Below, one piece after another: positions 27,820 to 35,883 of a DNA stretch of 64,000 bases. Positions within the stretch are counted from its first letter, which is position 1, and each line of letters begins with the position of its first letter. This DNA is from Clostridium sartagoforme. Its GTDB lineage: Bacteria > Bacillota > Clostridia > Clostridiales > Clostridiaceae. Location: contig NZ_SRYR01000001.1 in assembly GCF_004794105.1 (NCBI RefSeq), positions 248,001-312,000 of the forward strand, in the 5' to 3' direction. A model generated the notes under the pieces. That model searched no databases and was not told the DNA's origin. It saw only the letters and a list, made by a program, of their open reading frames with translations. Both the position numbers and the translations under genes were made by a program.

Positions 27820-28965
27820 ATGAGTGATGAGTTTAAAGAATCTATAAATATACAGCCAGAATTAGTATTTGAGCCATTTAAAGATGAAGTTATTAATATT
27901 AAAGTGGAAGAAGAAAAAGTTAAAGAAGAAGTAATTGATGAAATACTTCTAACTGAAGAAGAAAAAAAGATGGTAGAGCAATTTGTTGATAAGATAGAAA
28001 TAACTAATTCAAATTCTATTTTACAATTTGGAGTAGGTGCTCAAAAGAAAATTTCTGATTTTTCAGAGACAGCATTAAATAATGTGAGAACTAAAGATTT
28101 AGGGGAAGTTGGAGATATGCTTTCTAATGTAGTTCATGAGCTGAAAAATTTTGAAGAGTCTGAGGAGAAAAAAGGTATCTTTGGCTTTTTTAAGAAGGGT
28201 AAAGAAAAGATTTCTCAAATGAAAGCGAAATACGATAAAGTAGAGGATAATATTAATAAAATGTGTAATATCCTTGAAAAACATCAAATACAGCTATTAA
28301 AAGATATAGCGATGTTAGATAAGATGTATGAAATAAATAAAGTGTATTTTAAAGAGCTTTCTATGTATATTTTAGCTGGAAAAAAGAAACTTCAAAAATT
28401 AGAGAAAGAGGAGCTACCTAAATTACAAGAAAAAGCAAAAAGAAGTGGACTTCCTCAAGATGCTCAAGAAGTAAATGATTTTCTGGCTCTTTGCAATCGC
28501 TTTGAAAAGAAAATCCATGATTTGGAATTAACTAAAATGATTTCCTTACAAATGGCTCCTCAAATTAGATTAATTCAAAATAATGATTCTTTAATGTCTG
28601 AAAAAATACAATCTACAATTGTTAATACTATTCCTCTTTGGAAAAGTCAAATAGTATTAGCTCTTGGAGTTGCTCATTCTACTAATGCAGCAAGGGTTCA
28701 AGGAGAAGTAACAAATATGACTAATGAACTTTTACGTAAAAATGCTGAGATATTGAAGACTTCTACTATAGAAACTGCTAAGGCATCAGAAAGAGGAATT
28801 GTTGATGTTGATACACTTAGATTTACTAATGAATCCTTAATTTCAACTCTTGACGAAATACTTAATATACAAACAGAAGGACGTCAAAAACGTAGAGAGG
28901 CTGAATTAGAATTAAGAAATATAGAAGATCAATTAAAAAATAAGCTTTTAGAGTTTAAATATTAA
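27820..28965 (+). CDS. TelA-family toxic-anion-resistance protein
   Basis: Cytoplasmic helical protein of the TelA/KlaA/YaaN family, linked to tellurite and envelope-stress resistance by name, though the mechanism is not known. The 381 residues are nearly all alpha-helical and charged. Typical sequences are SILQFGVGAQKKISDFSETAL (~66-86), FGFFKKGKEKISQMKAKYDKVEDNI (~122-146), TIVNTIPLWKSQIVLALG (~266-283) and DVDTLRFTNESLISTLDEI (~326-344). TAAGGAGGC precedes the ATG. It is cotranscribed with xpaC and ends at a bidirectional terminator facing the anti-sigma-like gene. Confidence 0.88.
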   Translation: MSDEFKESINIQPELVFEPFKDEVINIKVEEEKVKEEVIDEILLTEEEKKMVEQFVDKIEITNSNSILQFGVGAQKKISDFSETALNNVRTKDLGEVGDMLSNVVHELKNFEESEEKKGIFGFFKKGKEKISQMKAKYDKVEDNINKMCNILEKHQIQLLKDIAMLDKMYEINKVYFKELSMYILAGKKKLQKLEKEELPKLQEKAKRSGLPQDAQEVNDFLALCNRFEKKIHDLELTKMISLQMAPQIRLIQNNDSLMSEKIQSTIVNTIPLWKSQIVLALGVAHSTNAARVQGEVTNMTNELLRKNAEILKTSTIETAKASERGIVDVDTLRFTNESLISTLDEILNIQTEGRQKRREAELELRNIEDQLKNKLLEFKY

Positions 28966-28982
28966 AGGTAATAATCATTCAT

Positions 28983-29020
28983 AAATAAATCCACGGCATT
29001 AGATGTCGTGGATTTATTTG
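28983..29020. terminator. bidirectional terminator telA / DUF4179 gene
   Basis: AAATAAATCCACG pairs with CGTGGATTTATTT (13 bp) around a short loop; A/T runs on both sides let it serve both converging genes. Confidence 0.88.
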
Positions 29021-29036
29021 TGCTTTATATTTTAGA

Positions 29037-30053
29037 TTACTCTTTAAAGTCAATAATTATATTATCACTTGCACCATGGTCATAGCCAGATATAGTAAAA
29101 GTATTAGTAGCATCACTATCTTTAATAAAGAAGAGTGCATATTCATTATTGTAGAAATGATTACCTATATAATTCTTATTACTATCTATAAGGAAGAATG
29201 GTGGAACTGAGTAATAATCAGAATTAGTACTAAAATCATAATATATTTTTATACTTATATCAGACTTCTCTATCTTATTTATTTTTAAAGTATCACCATT
29301 TTCGTAATAAAGAATATTGTTTTGAGAAAGATACAATTCATTTTGTGAGTTTGATATATTAGAAGTATCTATAGAAAAATCAAAGGTCCAATCTCCAGTA
29401 ATCTCTTTATCGAGATAACCATTTTTAGAATCTTTAAACAAAACATTGAAGAATTTATAAGTAAGTGAACAATTTAAAAGCCTAGAGTCAGGAACTTTTT
29501 CAATGTCAAATAAGCTTATATACCTTATTTTATCCTCAGATATTTCAAATAATGATGAGGAAGTATCTCTATATTCCATATCATCAAAATACAGAGTATT
29601 GGAAATTGATATATCTTTTAAATTATTAATAAGATCTTTTTTTAAGTTCTTTGAAAGTTCACTATAATCTATAATTGATGAAATTATTAATTGATTTTCT
29701 TCAATCAAAACTTCTTCAAAAGTTATTGAAATATTATTATCTGTTACTGTTTTATTTATTAGATTTGTATAATTATCATAATATTTATTTTGAGATATGT
29801 TAAATATATTCTTTAAATTATTGCCAAGGGAATCTAAGACTGCACTAACATTTCCTGTGTTTAAAAGTAGGAAAGAAATCACAGATAATACTATAAGTGA
29901 AGCAATTTGCTTATAAAAAGGTCTTTTCCTAACATATATTTTTTCTGATACCATATCTTTAAACTTTTCAATTTCATATTCAGTTAGTTCTGTATTATCA
30001 TAGTCATTAGTATTAACATCTATATTATTAAAAGCTTTATAAATATCTTTCAA
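29037..30053 (-). CDS. DUF4179-type membrane protein, probable anti-sigma partner
   Basis: Likely regulator of the ECF sigma factor encoded just upstream on the same strand. The 338 residues start with a cytoplasmic segment (~1-45, ELTEYEIEKFKDMVSEKIY), one membrane helix (~50-66, IASLIVLSVISFLLL) and a long extracytoplasmic domain (~70-338) rich in Asn, Asp, Ser and Ile. The segment order and the position after a sigma gene match DUF4179 proteins of clostridia. GAGGTGAT (minus strand) precedes the ATG, only 13 bases after the sigma stop. The signal it senses cannot be read. Confidence 0.78.
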   Translation of the reverse strand: MKDIYKAFNNIDVNTNDYDNTELTEYEIEKFKDMVSEKIYVRKRPFYKQIASLIVLSVISFLLLNTGNVSAVLDSLGNNLKNIFNISQNKYYDNYTNLINKTVTDNNISITFEEVLIEENQLIISSIIDYSELSKNLKKDLINNLKDISISNTLYFDDMEYRDTSSSLFEISEDKIRYISLFDIEKVPDSRLLNCSLTYKFFNVLFKDSKNGYLDKEITGDWTFDFSIDTSNISNSQNELYLSQNNILYYENGDTLKINKIEKSDISIKIYYDFSTNSDYYSVPPFFLIDSNKNYIGNHFYNNEYALFFIKDSDATNTFTISGYDHGASDNIIIDFKE

Positions 30054-30066
30054 AATATCACCTCAT

Positions 30067-30603
30067 TTAAAAACTGTTTTTCAGAATTGAAAATAATTTT
30101 TTTCTACCTCTTGATAGCTTGTTATATATTTGTGCTTTAGGAATACCTAGTTCTTTGGAAATATTATCAGTAGAGATATCTTCTAAATAATATTTAACAA
30201 ATATAGATCTATCTTCTGACCTTAAGTTATCTAAAAGTGATTGGATTTCACTTTGTAACTCTTTATATAATAGATTGTCTGATAGATCTTTTTTATCACT
30301 TAATATAATTTTATCTATATCTTCAAAATTATTATGTTTAAGGTATTTGCGTTTATAATCAATAGCTTTAAATTTTGATATCACTACAATCCAATTTTTA
30401 AAAGATCCTTTACAATCAAATGAATCAATATTGTTCCAAATTGATATTAAAATATCGTTAATACACTCATCTTGATAGTAATCTAGAGATGATAGATGTT
30501 TTCGGACTACACCCTTTATTAGACCACCGTAAGTTTCTAAAAGCAATTGCAATCCTTTTTCATTTTTGGATTTAATATATTTAATTATAAGGTTATCTGC
30601 CAA
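30067..30603 (-). CDS. ECF-type sigma factor
   Basis: Group IV sigma-70 family factor. The 178 residues contain region 2 (~10-85: YGGLIKGVVRKHL, DECINDILISIWNNIDSFD, FKNWIVVISKFKAIDYKRKY) and region 4 (~115-175: LLDNLRSEDRSIFVKYYLEDISTDNISKELGIPKAQIYNKLSRGRKKL). The start is TTG at 30603 with AAGGAGG on the minus strand eight bases before it. The DUF4179 gene follows in the same operon. Target promoters are unknown; the upstream region shares GTTCGTTATATAA with the purL upstream palindrome, which may be chance. Confidence 0.9.
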   Translation of the reverse strand: MADNLIIKYIKSKNEKGLQLLLETYGGLIKGVVRKHLSSLDYYQDECINDILISIWNNIDSFDCKGSFKNWIVVISKFKAIDYKRKYLKHNNFEDIDKIILSDKKDLSDNLLYKELQSEIQSLLDNLRSEDRSIFVKYYLEDISTDNISKELGIPKAQIYNKLSRGRKKLFSILKNSF

Positions 30604-31232
30604 TAAATTCGCCTCCTTGTAAGTACTTACACTTTATATAACGAACAATGTACTAAGAACTTATCAAGTTAATTATAAAAGTTTTGTATAAGAAGTAATA
30701 GAAAAAAATCACATAGTTAAAATTGGAGGGTATTATTCTATTATTTTATTTGATAGGCAGTAAATAGTAAAAGGTGTAGATCTTTTTAGCTATAATAAAC
30801 AATTTTTAATATTATTAGAGTAAGGTATATAACCTGCTTTTTTAGTGTACAGTTTATTAATTAATTCACAAACAATTAAAAGGTAAAATGTGTATGTATT
30901 TGGAATGATAATTTGTGAAGAGAAAATTTTTATATGACTTTATTTTCAAAATAAAAAAATCATATGAATTATTTTAACATTTTGAAAATTAAAAGCAGAT
31001 TAATTTGTCAATAATTACAATGTAAGGATAATATTAATATAAAATAGCAAATGTTTTCAGAATAAATTGACAATAAATATTATTAGTTTTACAATAATAA
31101 TTATTAAGAAAGATAGGAAATTTATTAATTCTATTTATTCTTATAATTATTTGCAGCATGAGTTTTAGCTTTTATTATAAACAAAAATGTGTTTTGAATT
31201 AAAGAAAGCACTAAATAAAAGGAGGCAAGGGT
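30604..31232. other. divergent intergenic region sigma factor / acyl-CoA dehydrogenase fusion
   Basis: This 629-base region contains a dyad AGTAC...GTACT at about 30621-30653 in front of the sigma gene. On the plus strand it has the promoter at 31067-31095 with a PerR-like box. Between ~30700 and ~31050 I see no ORF with a ribosome site and no strong hairpin. Confidence 0.55.
31067..31106 (+). promoter_or_regulatory. promoter with PerR-like box for the acyl-CoA dehydrogenase/flavodiiron operon
   Basis: TTGACA (31067-31072), 17-base spacer, TACAAT (31090-31095). CAATAATAATTATTA at 31092-31106 agrees with the PerR-box consensus TTATAATNATTATAA at 12 of 14 defined positions and overlaps the -10. 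The second flavodiiron promoter has the same arrangement. Confidence 0.6.
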
Positions 31233-33137
31233 ATGTTTTTTAAGACTACAGACCAACATGAAGCTTTTCGTGCAAAAATCAGAGAATTTGCAGAGGCAGA
31301 AATAAGACCACAGGCATTTTTGTGGGACAAGGAAAACATTTTTCCAGAAGAAGTTGTTAAAAAATTAGGTGAAATGGGTGTTTTGGGTACTCCTTATCCA
31401 AAGGAATATGGTGGATTAGGTAGTGATGTTATAAGTTATGCTATCGCTGTAGAAGAGCTTTCTAGAGTAGATGGAGGAACAGGGGTTATTTTATCAGCTC
31501 ACGTATCTTTAGGAAGTTATCCAATATTCGCATTTGGAACTGAAGAACAAAAACAAAAGTATTTAGTGCCATTAGCTAAGGGAGAAAAAATAGGTGCATT
31601 TGGGTTAACTGAACCTAATGCAGGTAGTGATGCAGGTGGAACTGAAACAACTGCTGTCCTAGAAGGAGATTATTACATCTTAAATGGTGGAAAAATATTT
31701 ATTACTAATGCAGATAAGGCTGATACATATGTTGTATTTGCTGTAACTACTCCTGATATAGGAGTAAAGGGAATTAGTGCCTTTATAGTTGAAAAAGGTT
31801 GGGAAGGATTTACTTTTGGTGATCACTACGATAAGATGGGTATCCGTTCTTCTTCAACAGCTGAATTAATATTTAATAATGTTAAGGTTCCAAAGGAAAA
31901 CTTATTAGGAGAAGAAGGAAAAGGCTTTGGTATAGCTATGCAAACACTTGATGGTGGTCGTATAGGGATAGCAGCTCAAGCATTGGGAATTGCTCAAGGG
32001 GCATATGAAAATGCTTTAGAATATTCTAAGGAAAGAGTTCAATTTGGAAAACCTATAGCTCAACAACAATCAATTTCCTTTAAGTTAGCAGATATGGCAA
32101 CTAAGTTAAGAGCTGCAAGACTATTAATATATAGTGCTGCAGATTTAAAAGAAAATCATGAGGATTATTCTATGGAGTCTGCAATGGCTAAGATGTATGC
32201 TTCAGATATATGCTTAGAAGTAGTTAATGACGCACTACAAATATTTGGTGGATCAGGATACTTAAAGGGTATGGAAGTTGAAAGAGCTTATCGTGACGCT
32301 AAGATTTGTACTATTTATGAGGGAACTAATGAGATTCAAAGAGTAGTAATTGCATCTCATATAATAGGTAAGATGCCAAAGGGTGATAAAAAATCTAAGA
32401 AGAAAGCTGATCCATTGACAGGTGCTCGTAAGAAGGTTATCTTTAAGGAAAATACAGCTAAAGAAAGTGTAGACAAGCTTGTAGAGGCCTTAAAGAAGGA
32501 TGGATATGACTTTACTGTTGGAATTGACATAAACACTCCAATAGCTAAGTCAGATCGTGTTGTTAGTGTAGGTAAGGGAATTGGAGAAGAGAAAAATATG
32601 GAACTTGCAAAAGCTCTAGCTATTCAAGCTGGTGCCTCTATTGGATCATCACGTCCTGTAGCTGAAACATTGAAATATTTACCTCTAAACCGTTACGTTG
32701 GAATGTCAGGACAAAAGTTTAATGGAAATCTTTATATAGCATGTGGTATATCAGGTGCTGGGCAACATCTAAAAGGAATTAAGGATGCTACCACTATTGT
32801 AGCTATTAATAATAATCCTAATGCCCCAATATTTAAAAATTCAGATTACGGTATCGTTGGTGATATTATGGAAATAATGCCACTGTTAACAGCTGCGTTA
32901 GATAACGGAGAACCTAAGAAGGAAGCTCCTCCTATGAAGAAGATGAAGAGACACGCTCCTAAGAAGGTTGCACCTAGTTGGAAGACTTATGTATGTAGTG
33001 GTTGCGGATATGAATATGATCCGGCAGTAGGTGATGAAGAAAGTGATATAGCACCAGAAACTCTATTTAAAGCCCTTCCAGAAGAATGGATATGTCCGGA
33101 TTGTGGTGAAGAAAAATCTAATTTTATAGAGGTTTAA
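31233..33137 (+). CDS. acyl-CoA dehydrogenase / ETF-alpha C-terminal domain / rubredoxin fusion
   Basis: Three redox modules in one 634-residue chain. Residues ~1-380 are a complete acyl-CoA dehydrogenase with FGLTEPNAGSDAGG, RIGIAAQALGIAQGA and catalytic-type Glu363 in YEGTNEIQR. Residues ~405-560 match the C-terminal FAD domain of ETF alpha: VVSVGKGIG, GASIGSSRPVAE, YVGMSGQKF, ACGISGAGQHLKG and AINNNPNAPIFK. The N-terminal ETF-alpha domain and ETF beta are absent. Residues ~588-634 are a rubredoxin with two CxxC pairs (YVCSGCGYEYDP, WICPDCGEEKSNF). A Lys/Pro-rich linker joins the last two. It is the first gene before a flavodiiron protein, which normally takes electrons from rubredoxin. The inferred path is acyl-CoA to FAD to FAD to iron to O2 or NO. 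Confidence 0.9.
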   Translation: MFFKTTDQHEAFRAKIREFAEAEIRPQAFLWDKENIFPEEVVKKLGEMGVLGTPYPKEYGGLGSDVISYAIAVEELSRVDGGTGVILSAHVSLGSYPIFAFGTEEQKQKYLVPLAKGEKIGAFGLTEPNAGSDAGGTETTAVLEGDYYILNGGKIFITNADKADTYVVFAVTTPDIGVKGISAFIVEKGWEGFTFGDHYDKMGIRSSSTAELIFNNVKVPKENLLGEEGKGFGIAMQTLDGGRIGIAAQALGIAQGAYENALEYSKERVQFGKPIAQQQSISFKLADMATKLRAARLLIYSAADLKENHEDYSMESAMAKMYASDICLEVVNDALQIFGGSGYLKGMEVERAYRDAKICTIYEGTNEIQRVVIASHIIGKMPKGDKKSKKKADPLTGARKKVIFKENTAKESVDKLVEALKKDGYDFTVGIDINTPIAKSDRVVSVGKGIGEEKNMELAKALAIQAGASIGSSRPVAETLKYLPLNRYVGMSGQKFNGNLYIACGISGAGQHLKGIKDATTIVAINNNPNAPIFKNSDYGIVGDIMEIMPLLTAALDNGEPKKEAPPMKKMKRHAPKKVAPSWKTYVCSGCGYEYDPAVGDEESDIAPETLFKALPEEWICPDCGEEKSNFIEV

Positions 33138-33183
33138 TCGGTATTAAAAGTTAAAATTTTCATAGTCAAAAGGAGGATTAATT

Positions 33184-34386
33184 ATGTTTTGTGTAAGAAA
33201 AGTAACTGAAGACCTTTATTGGGTAGGCGGTAATGATAGACGTCTTGCTCTATTTGAAAATATTCATCCAATTCCAAGAGGGGTTTCATATAACTCATAT
33301 TTATTATTGGACAAGAAGACAGTATTATTTGATACTGTAGACTGGTCAATATCTAGACAGTTTTTAGAAAATATTGAAGCTGTTTTAAAAGGTAGAAAGC
33401 TTGATTATTTAGTAATAAATCATATGGAGCCAGACCATGGAGCTTCAATAGAAGAGATAATTCTTCGTTATCCAAATGTTAAAATAGTAAGTACTGAAAA
33501 ATCATTCTTATTAATGAGACAATTTGGTTTCGATATTGATGGTAGAGAAGAAGAAGTTAAAGATGGAGATACAAAGTCTTTTGGTAAACATGAAATTAAG
33601 TTTATAACTGCACCAATGGTCCATTGGCCAGAAGTTATGGTTAGTTTTGATACTAAGAATGGAGTTCTTTTCTCAGCCGATGCCTTTGGATCTTTTGGAG
33701 CATTAGATGGAAAGTTATTTAATGATGAAGTGAACTTTGAACGAGATTGGATTGATGATGCTAGAAGATACTATACTAATATAGTTGGTAAGTATGGACC
33801 TCATGTACAATCATTGCTTAAGAAAGTAAGTACTCTGGATATTAAGATGATTTGTCCATTACATGGACCAGTTTGGCGTACAAATTTAGGCTATTTTATA
33901 GACAAGCATGATAAATGGAGTAAATATGAGCCAGAAGAAAAGGCTGTAATGATAGTATATGCATCAATGTATGGTAATACAGAATCAGCTGCTAATGCGT
34001 TAGCAACTAAATTTGTTGAAAAGGGAATAACTAATATAGTTATGTATGATGTATCTAATACTCATGTATCCACATTAATTGCTGAAACATTTAGAGTTAG
34101 TCATATAGTTTTAGCTTCAGTAACTTATAACTTAGGTATATATCCATTAATGCATAATTATTTAATGGATATGAAGGCACTTAACCTTCAAAATAGGACT
34201 ATTGCTTTAATAGAAAATGGATCTTGGGCAACTAAGTCAGGTAAACTAATGGGAGAATTCCTTGATGGAATGAAGGGAATGAACATATTAGATGATAAAA
34301 TGTCATTAGTTTCTTCTATGAAGGAAGATAATGTTGTAGATATGGATGCACTTGTTGAAGGCGTTATCGAATCTATGAATAAATAG
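33184..34386 (+). CDS. A-type flavodiiron protein (O2/NO reductase), copy 1
   Basis: Cytosolic four-electron oxygen reductase (or NO reductase) of the FprA family. The 400 residues consist of a metallo-beta-lactamase-like diiron domain (~1-250) with ligands NHMEPDH (residues 79-85), MVHWPEVM, SADAFG and CPLHGPVW, then a flavodoxin domain (~255-400) with the FMN loop YASMYGNTESAA. AAAGGAGG precedes the ATG. It lies 46 bases after the fusion gene with no terminator, so both share the PerR-like promoter. It is very similar throughout to copy 2 at 35884. Confidence 0.95.
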   Translation: MFCVRKVTEDLYWVGGNDRRLALFENIHPIPRGVSYNSYLLLDKKTVLFDTVDWSISRQFLENIEAVLKGRKLDYLVINHMEPDHGASIEEIILRYPNVKIVSTEKSFLLMRQFGFDIDGREEEVKDGDTKSFGKHEIKFITAPMVHWPEVMVSFDTKNGVLFSADAFGSFGALDGKLFNDEVNFERDWIDDARRYYTNIVGKYGPHVQSLLKKVSTLDIKMICPLHGPVWRTNLGYFIDKHDKWSKYEPEEKAVMIVYASMYGNTESAANALATKFVEKGITNIVMYDVSNTHVSTLIAETFRVSHIVLASVTYNLGIYPLMHNYLMDMKALNLQNRTIALIENGSWATKSGKLMGEFLDGMKGMNILDDKMSLVSSMKEDNVVDMDALVEGVIESMNK

Positions 34387-34425
34387 TACATCATAAGTGC
34401 ACTTATATAGTACTAATAATAAAAA

Positions 34426-34460
34426 AATCTGCGATAAAATATCGCAGATTTTTTTTTTAT
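34426..34460 (+). terminator. terminator after flavodiiron copy 1
   Basis: AATCTGCGATA (34426-34436) pairs with TATCGCAGATT (34440-34450), then T9. Confidence 0.95.
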
Positions 34461-34687
34461 TGTATCTACTTTAACAAAATTACAGTTATTATACAGATTT
34501 GCATATATTTATGGTTTAATATAATATATAGAATATATTATTAAGGGCAATGGTTAAATGAAGCTTGGCTACTTATTAGAAAGAAATAAAAAATATTATA
34601 TAAATATATATTGTAATAAAATATAATGAATTTTCCAATAATATTAATGTTAAGTTTATGCTAACAATAATTATTTTTGGAGGAAGT
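34461..34687. other. AT-rich spacer before the 49-residue gene
   Basis: No ORF with a ribosome site. TATAAT-like sequence near 34622 may be a promoter for the small gene, but I see no convincing -35. Confidence 0.4.
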
Positions 34688-34837
34688 ATGAATAGAGAAA
34701 GTAGAAATGCAGCTTATTCTAGAGCAAAGGAAATGATGATAGCAGGTGAGTCTTGGGATAAAATAATGGATGAAACAAGACTAAGACAAAAGGACTTAAA
34801 GAAAATTCAATCTACAGAAATAAGTCCTAAATTCTAA
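34688..34837 (+). CDS. 49-residue protein of unknown function
   Basis: Short ORF with a good ribosome site (TTTTTGGAGGAAG) and its own hairpin downstream. The protein starts MNRESRNAAYSRAKEMMIAG and continues ESWDKIMDETRLRQKDLKKIQ; it is highly charged and predicted helical, and the spacing of GESWDKIMDETRLRQKDL recalls a helix-turn-helix but is too short to be sure. It sits alone between two flavodiiron genes, separated by terminators on both sides. I do not recognise the family. Confidence 0.6.
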   Translation: MNRESRNAAYSRAKEMMIAGESWDKIMDETRLRQKDLKKIQSTEISPKF

Positions 34838-34846
34838 TTAATTATA

Positions 34847-34875
34847 ATATGTCAGGCATAAGCCTGACATATTCA
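34847..34875 (+). terminator. hairpin after 49-residue gene
   Basis: ATGTCAGGC-ataa-GCCTGACAT (34849-34870) is a perfect 9-bp stem, but the T-run is weak (ATTCATAT). Confidence 0.6.
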
Positions 34876-34907
34876 TATATTAAATAAACAATAATAGGGG
34901 GAGGAAT

Positions 34908-35372
34908 ATGGTTCATTTAGTTTATTGTGATAATTCTGGGAAAAAAGGTGAAAAGGTTCTTGATAAAATTATTTCAGAAAGTAAAACAATGGTTGTAAGG
35001 GGAGCAGCAGGAAGGAAAATTCCGCATAGCCGCGTAGTGGTTGGAGAGACACTTTATTTTATGGAAAAGGGTAGTATGAAAATTACTCATTCTGCTATTG
35101 TATCTAATGTTGAAAACTACACTAAGCTCACTGAAGATGAAATAAATGAAACATTTGAAAAAAACAAAGTAAAACTTAATTTATCAGAAAAGCAAAGGAT
35201 ACGTTGGCATAAGAAATGCCTTTGTTTAGTAGAATTTAATGAAGTTAAAGAAATAGAGACGTTGGATTTTGATCATCAGAGTAATATGGATGATTGGTTA
35301 ATAATTGAAAAAATTGAAGATGTAGTTGTAGGTACAAGCATACCATATAATTATGAAAAATTTAAACTTTAA
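34908..35372 (+). CDS. protein of unknown function, possible PUA-like fold
   Basis: The 154 residues are probably soluble. The strand pattern VVVGETLYFMEKGSMKITHSAIVSNVENY followed by an acidic helix and WHKKCLCLVEFNEVKEIETLDFD resembles PUA/EVE-like beta-barrel proteins, which often bind nucleic acid. This is a fold-level impression, not a family match. GGGGGAGG precedes the ATG. It lies between the two flavodiiron genes but behind its own hairpin-bounded unit, so a shared function with them is not shown. The C-terminal stretch SNMDDWLIIEKIEDVVVG looks like the end of the barrel. Confidence 0.6.
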   Translation: MVHLVYCDNSGKKGEKVLDKIISESKTMVVRGAAGRKIPHSRVVVGETLYFMEKGSMKITHSAIVSNVENYTKLTEDEINETFEKNKVKLNLSEKQRIRWHKKCLCLVEFNEVKEIETLDFDHQSNMDDWLIIEKIEDVVVGTSIPYNYEKFKL

Positions 35373-35574
35373 AAGTATAAAAAATTATAATTAGGTTTTA
35401 TCTATCAGACAGCAATGTATTAACGAGAATTTTAATTTTGAGTTTAGGCAATGTGGTAGTAACTTTATTAAAGATGGAAAAAGTATAATTTTTAAGTTAA
35501 AGATTTATGTAAACAAGCCAAAAAAGCAAATATAAATTTATAAAATAATTCAATTAGATATGAATTATAATAAA

Positions 35575-35606
35575 AAAGTTATACAAAATCGTGTATAACT
35601 TTTGTT
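35575..35606 (+). terminator. terminator in flavodiiron-2 upstream region
   Basis: AAAGTTATACA (35575-35585) with TGTATAACTTT (35592-35602) then TTG; probably ends transcripts from 34908. Confidence 0.7.
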
Positions 35607-35643
35607 GATGTAACAATAGATTAAAGTAAGTAATAATATATAT

Positions 35644-35683
35644 TTGACACTATATTTTTTTTATTTTATAATAATAATTATTG
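35644..35683 (+). promoter_or_regulatory. promoter with PerR-like box for flavodiiron copy 2
   Basis: TTGACA (35644-35649), 17-base spacer, TATAAT (35667-35672). TAATAATAATTATTG at 35669-35683 agrees with the PerR-box consensus at 11 of 14 positions and starts two bases inside the -10, exactly as at 31092. Confidence 0.6.
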
Positions 35684-35883
35684 TTTGAAATTATATTGTT
35701 TAAAATTAAATTTTATGTTTATATAAGATGGAAATTAAAATAGATTAGTAGTAATTTTAAAAATTGTAGTTATTTACTAAGTAATAAAACTATGTATGTA
35801 TGGGGAAACTATGAGTAGTTTGTGGTGAAAAATTATATTAATATATACTAAATTATGGAATGATTGCGAAAAGGAGGATACTA

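Larger units (their letters stand above)
35373..35883. other. intergenic region before flavodiiron copy 2
   Basis: About 510 bases. It contains a terminator at 35575-35606 and the promoter/PerR-like box at 35644-35683, leaving an AT-rich untranslated leader of about 205 bases before the ATG at 35884. AAACTATGAGTAGTTT (about 35807) is a small dyad in the leader. Confidence 0.5.
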
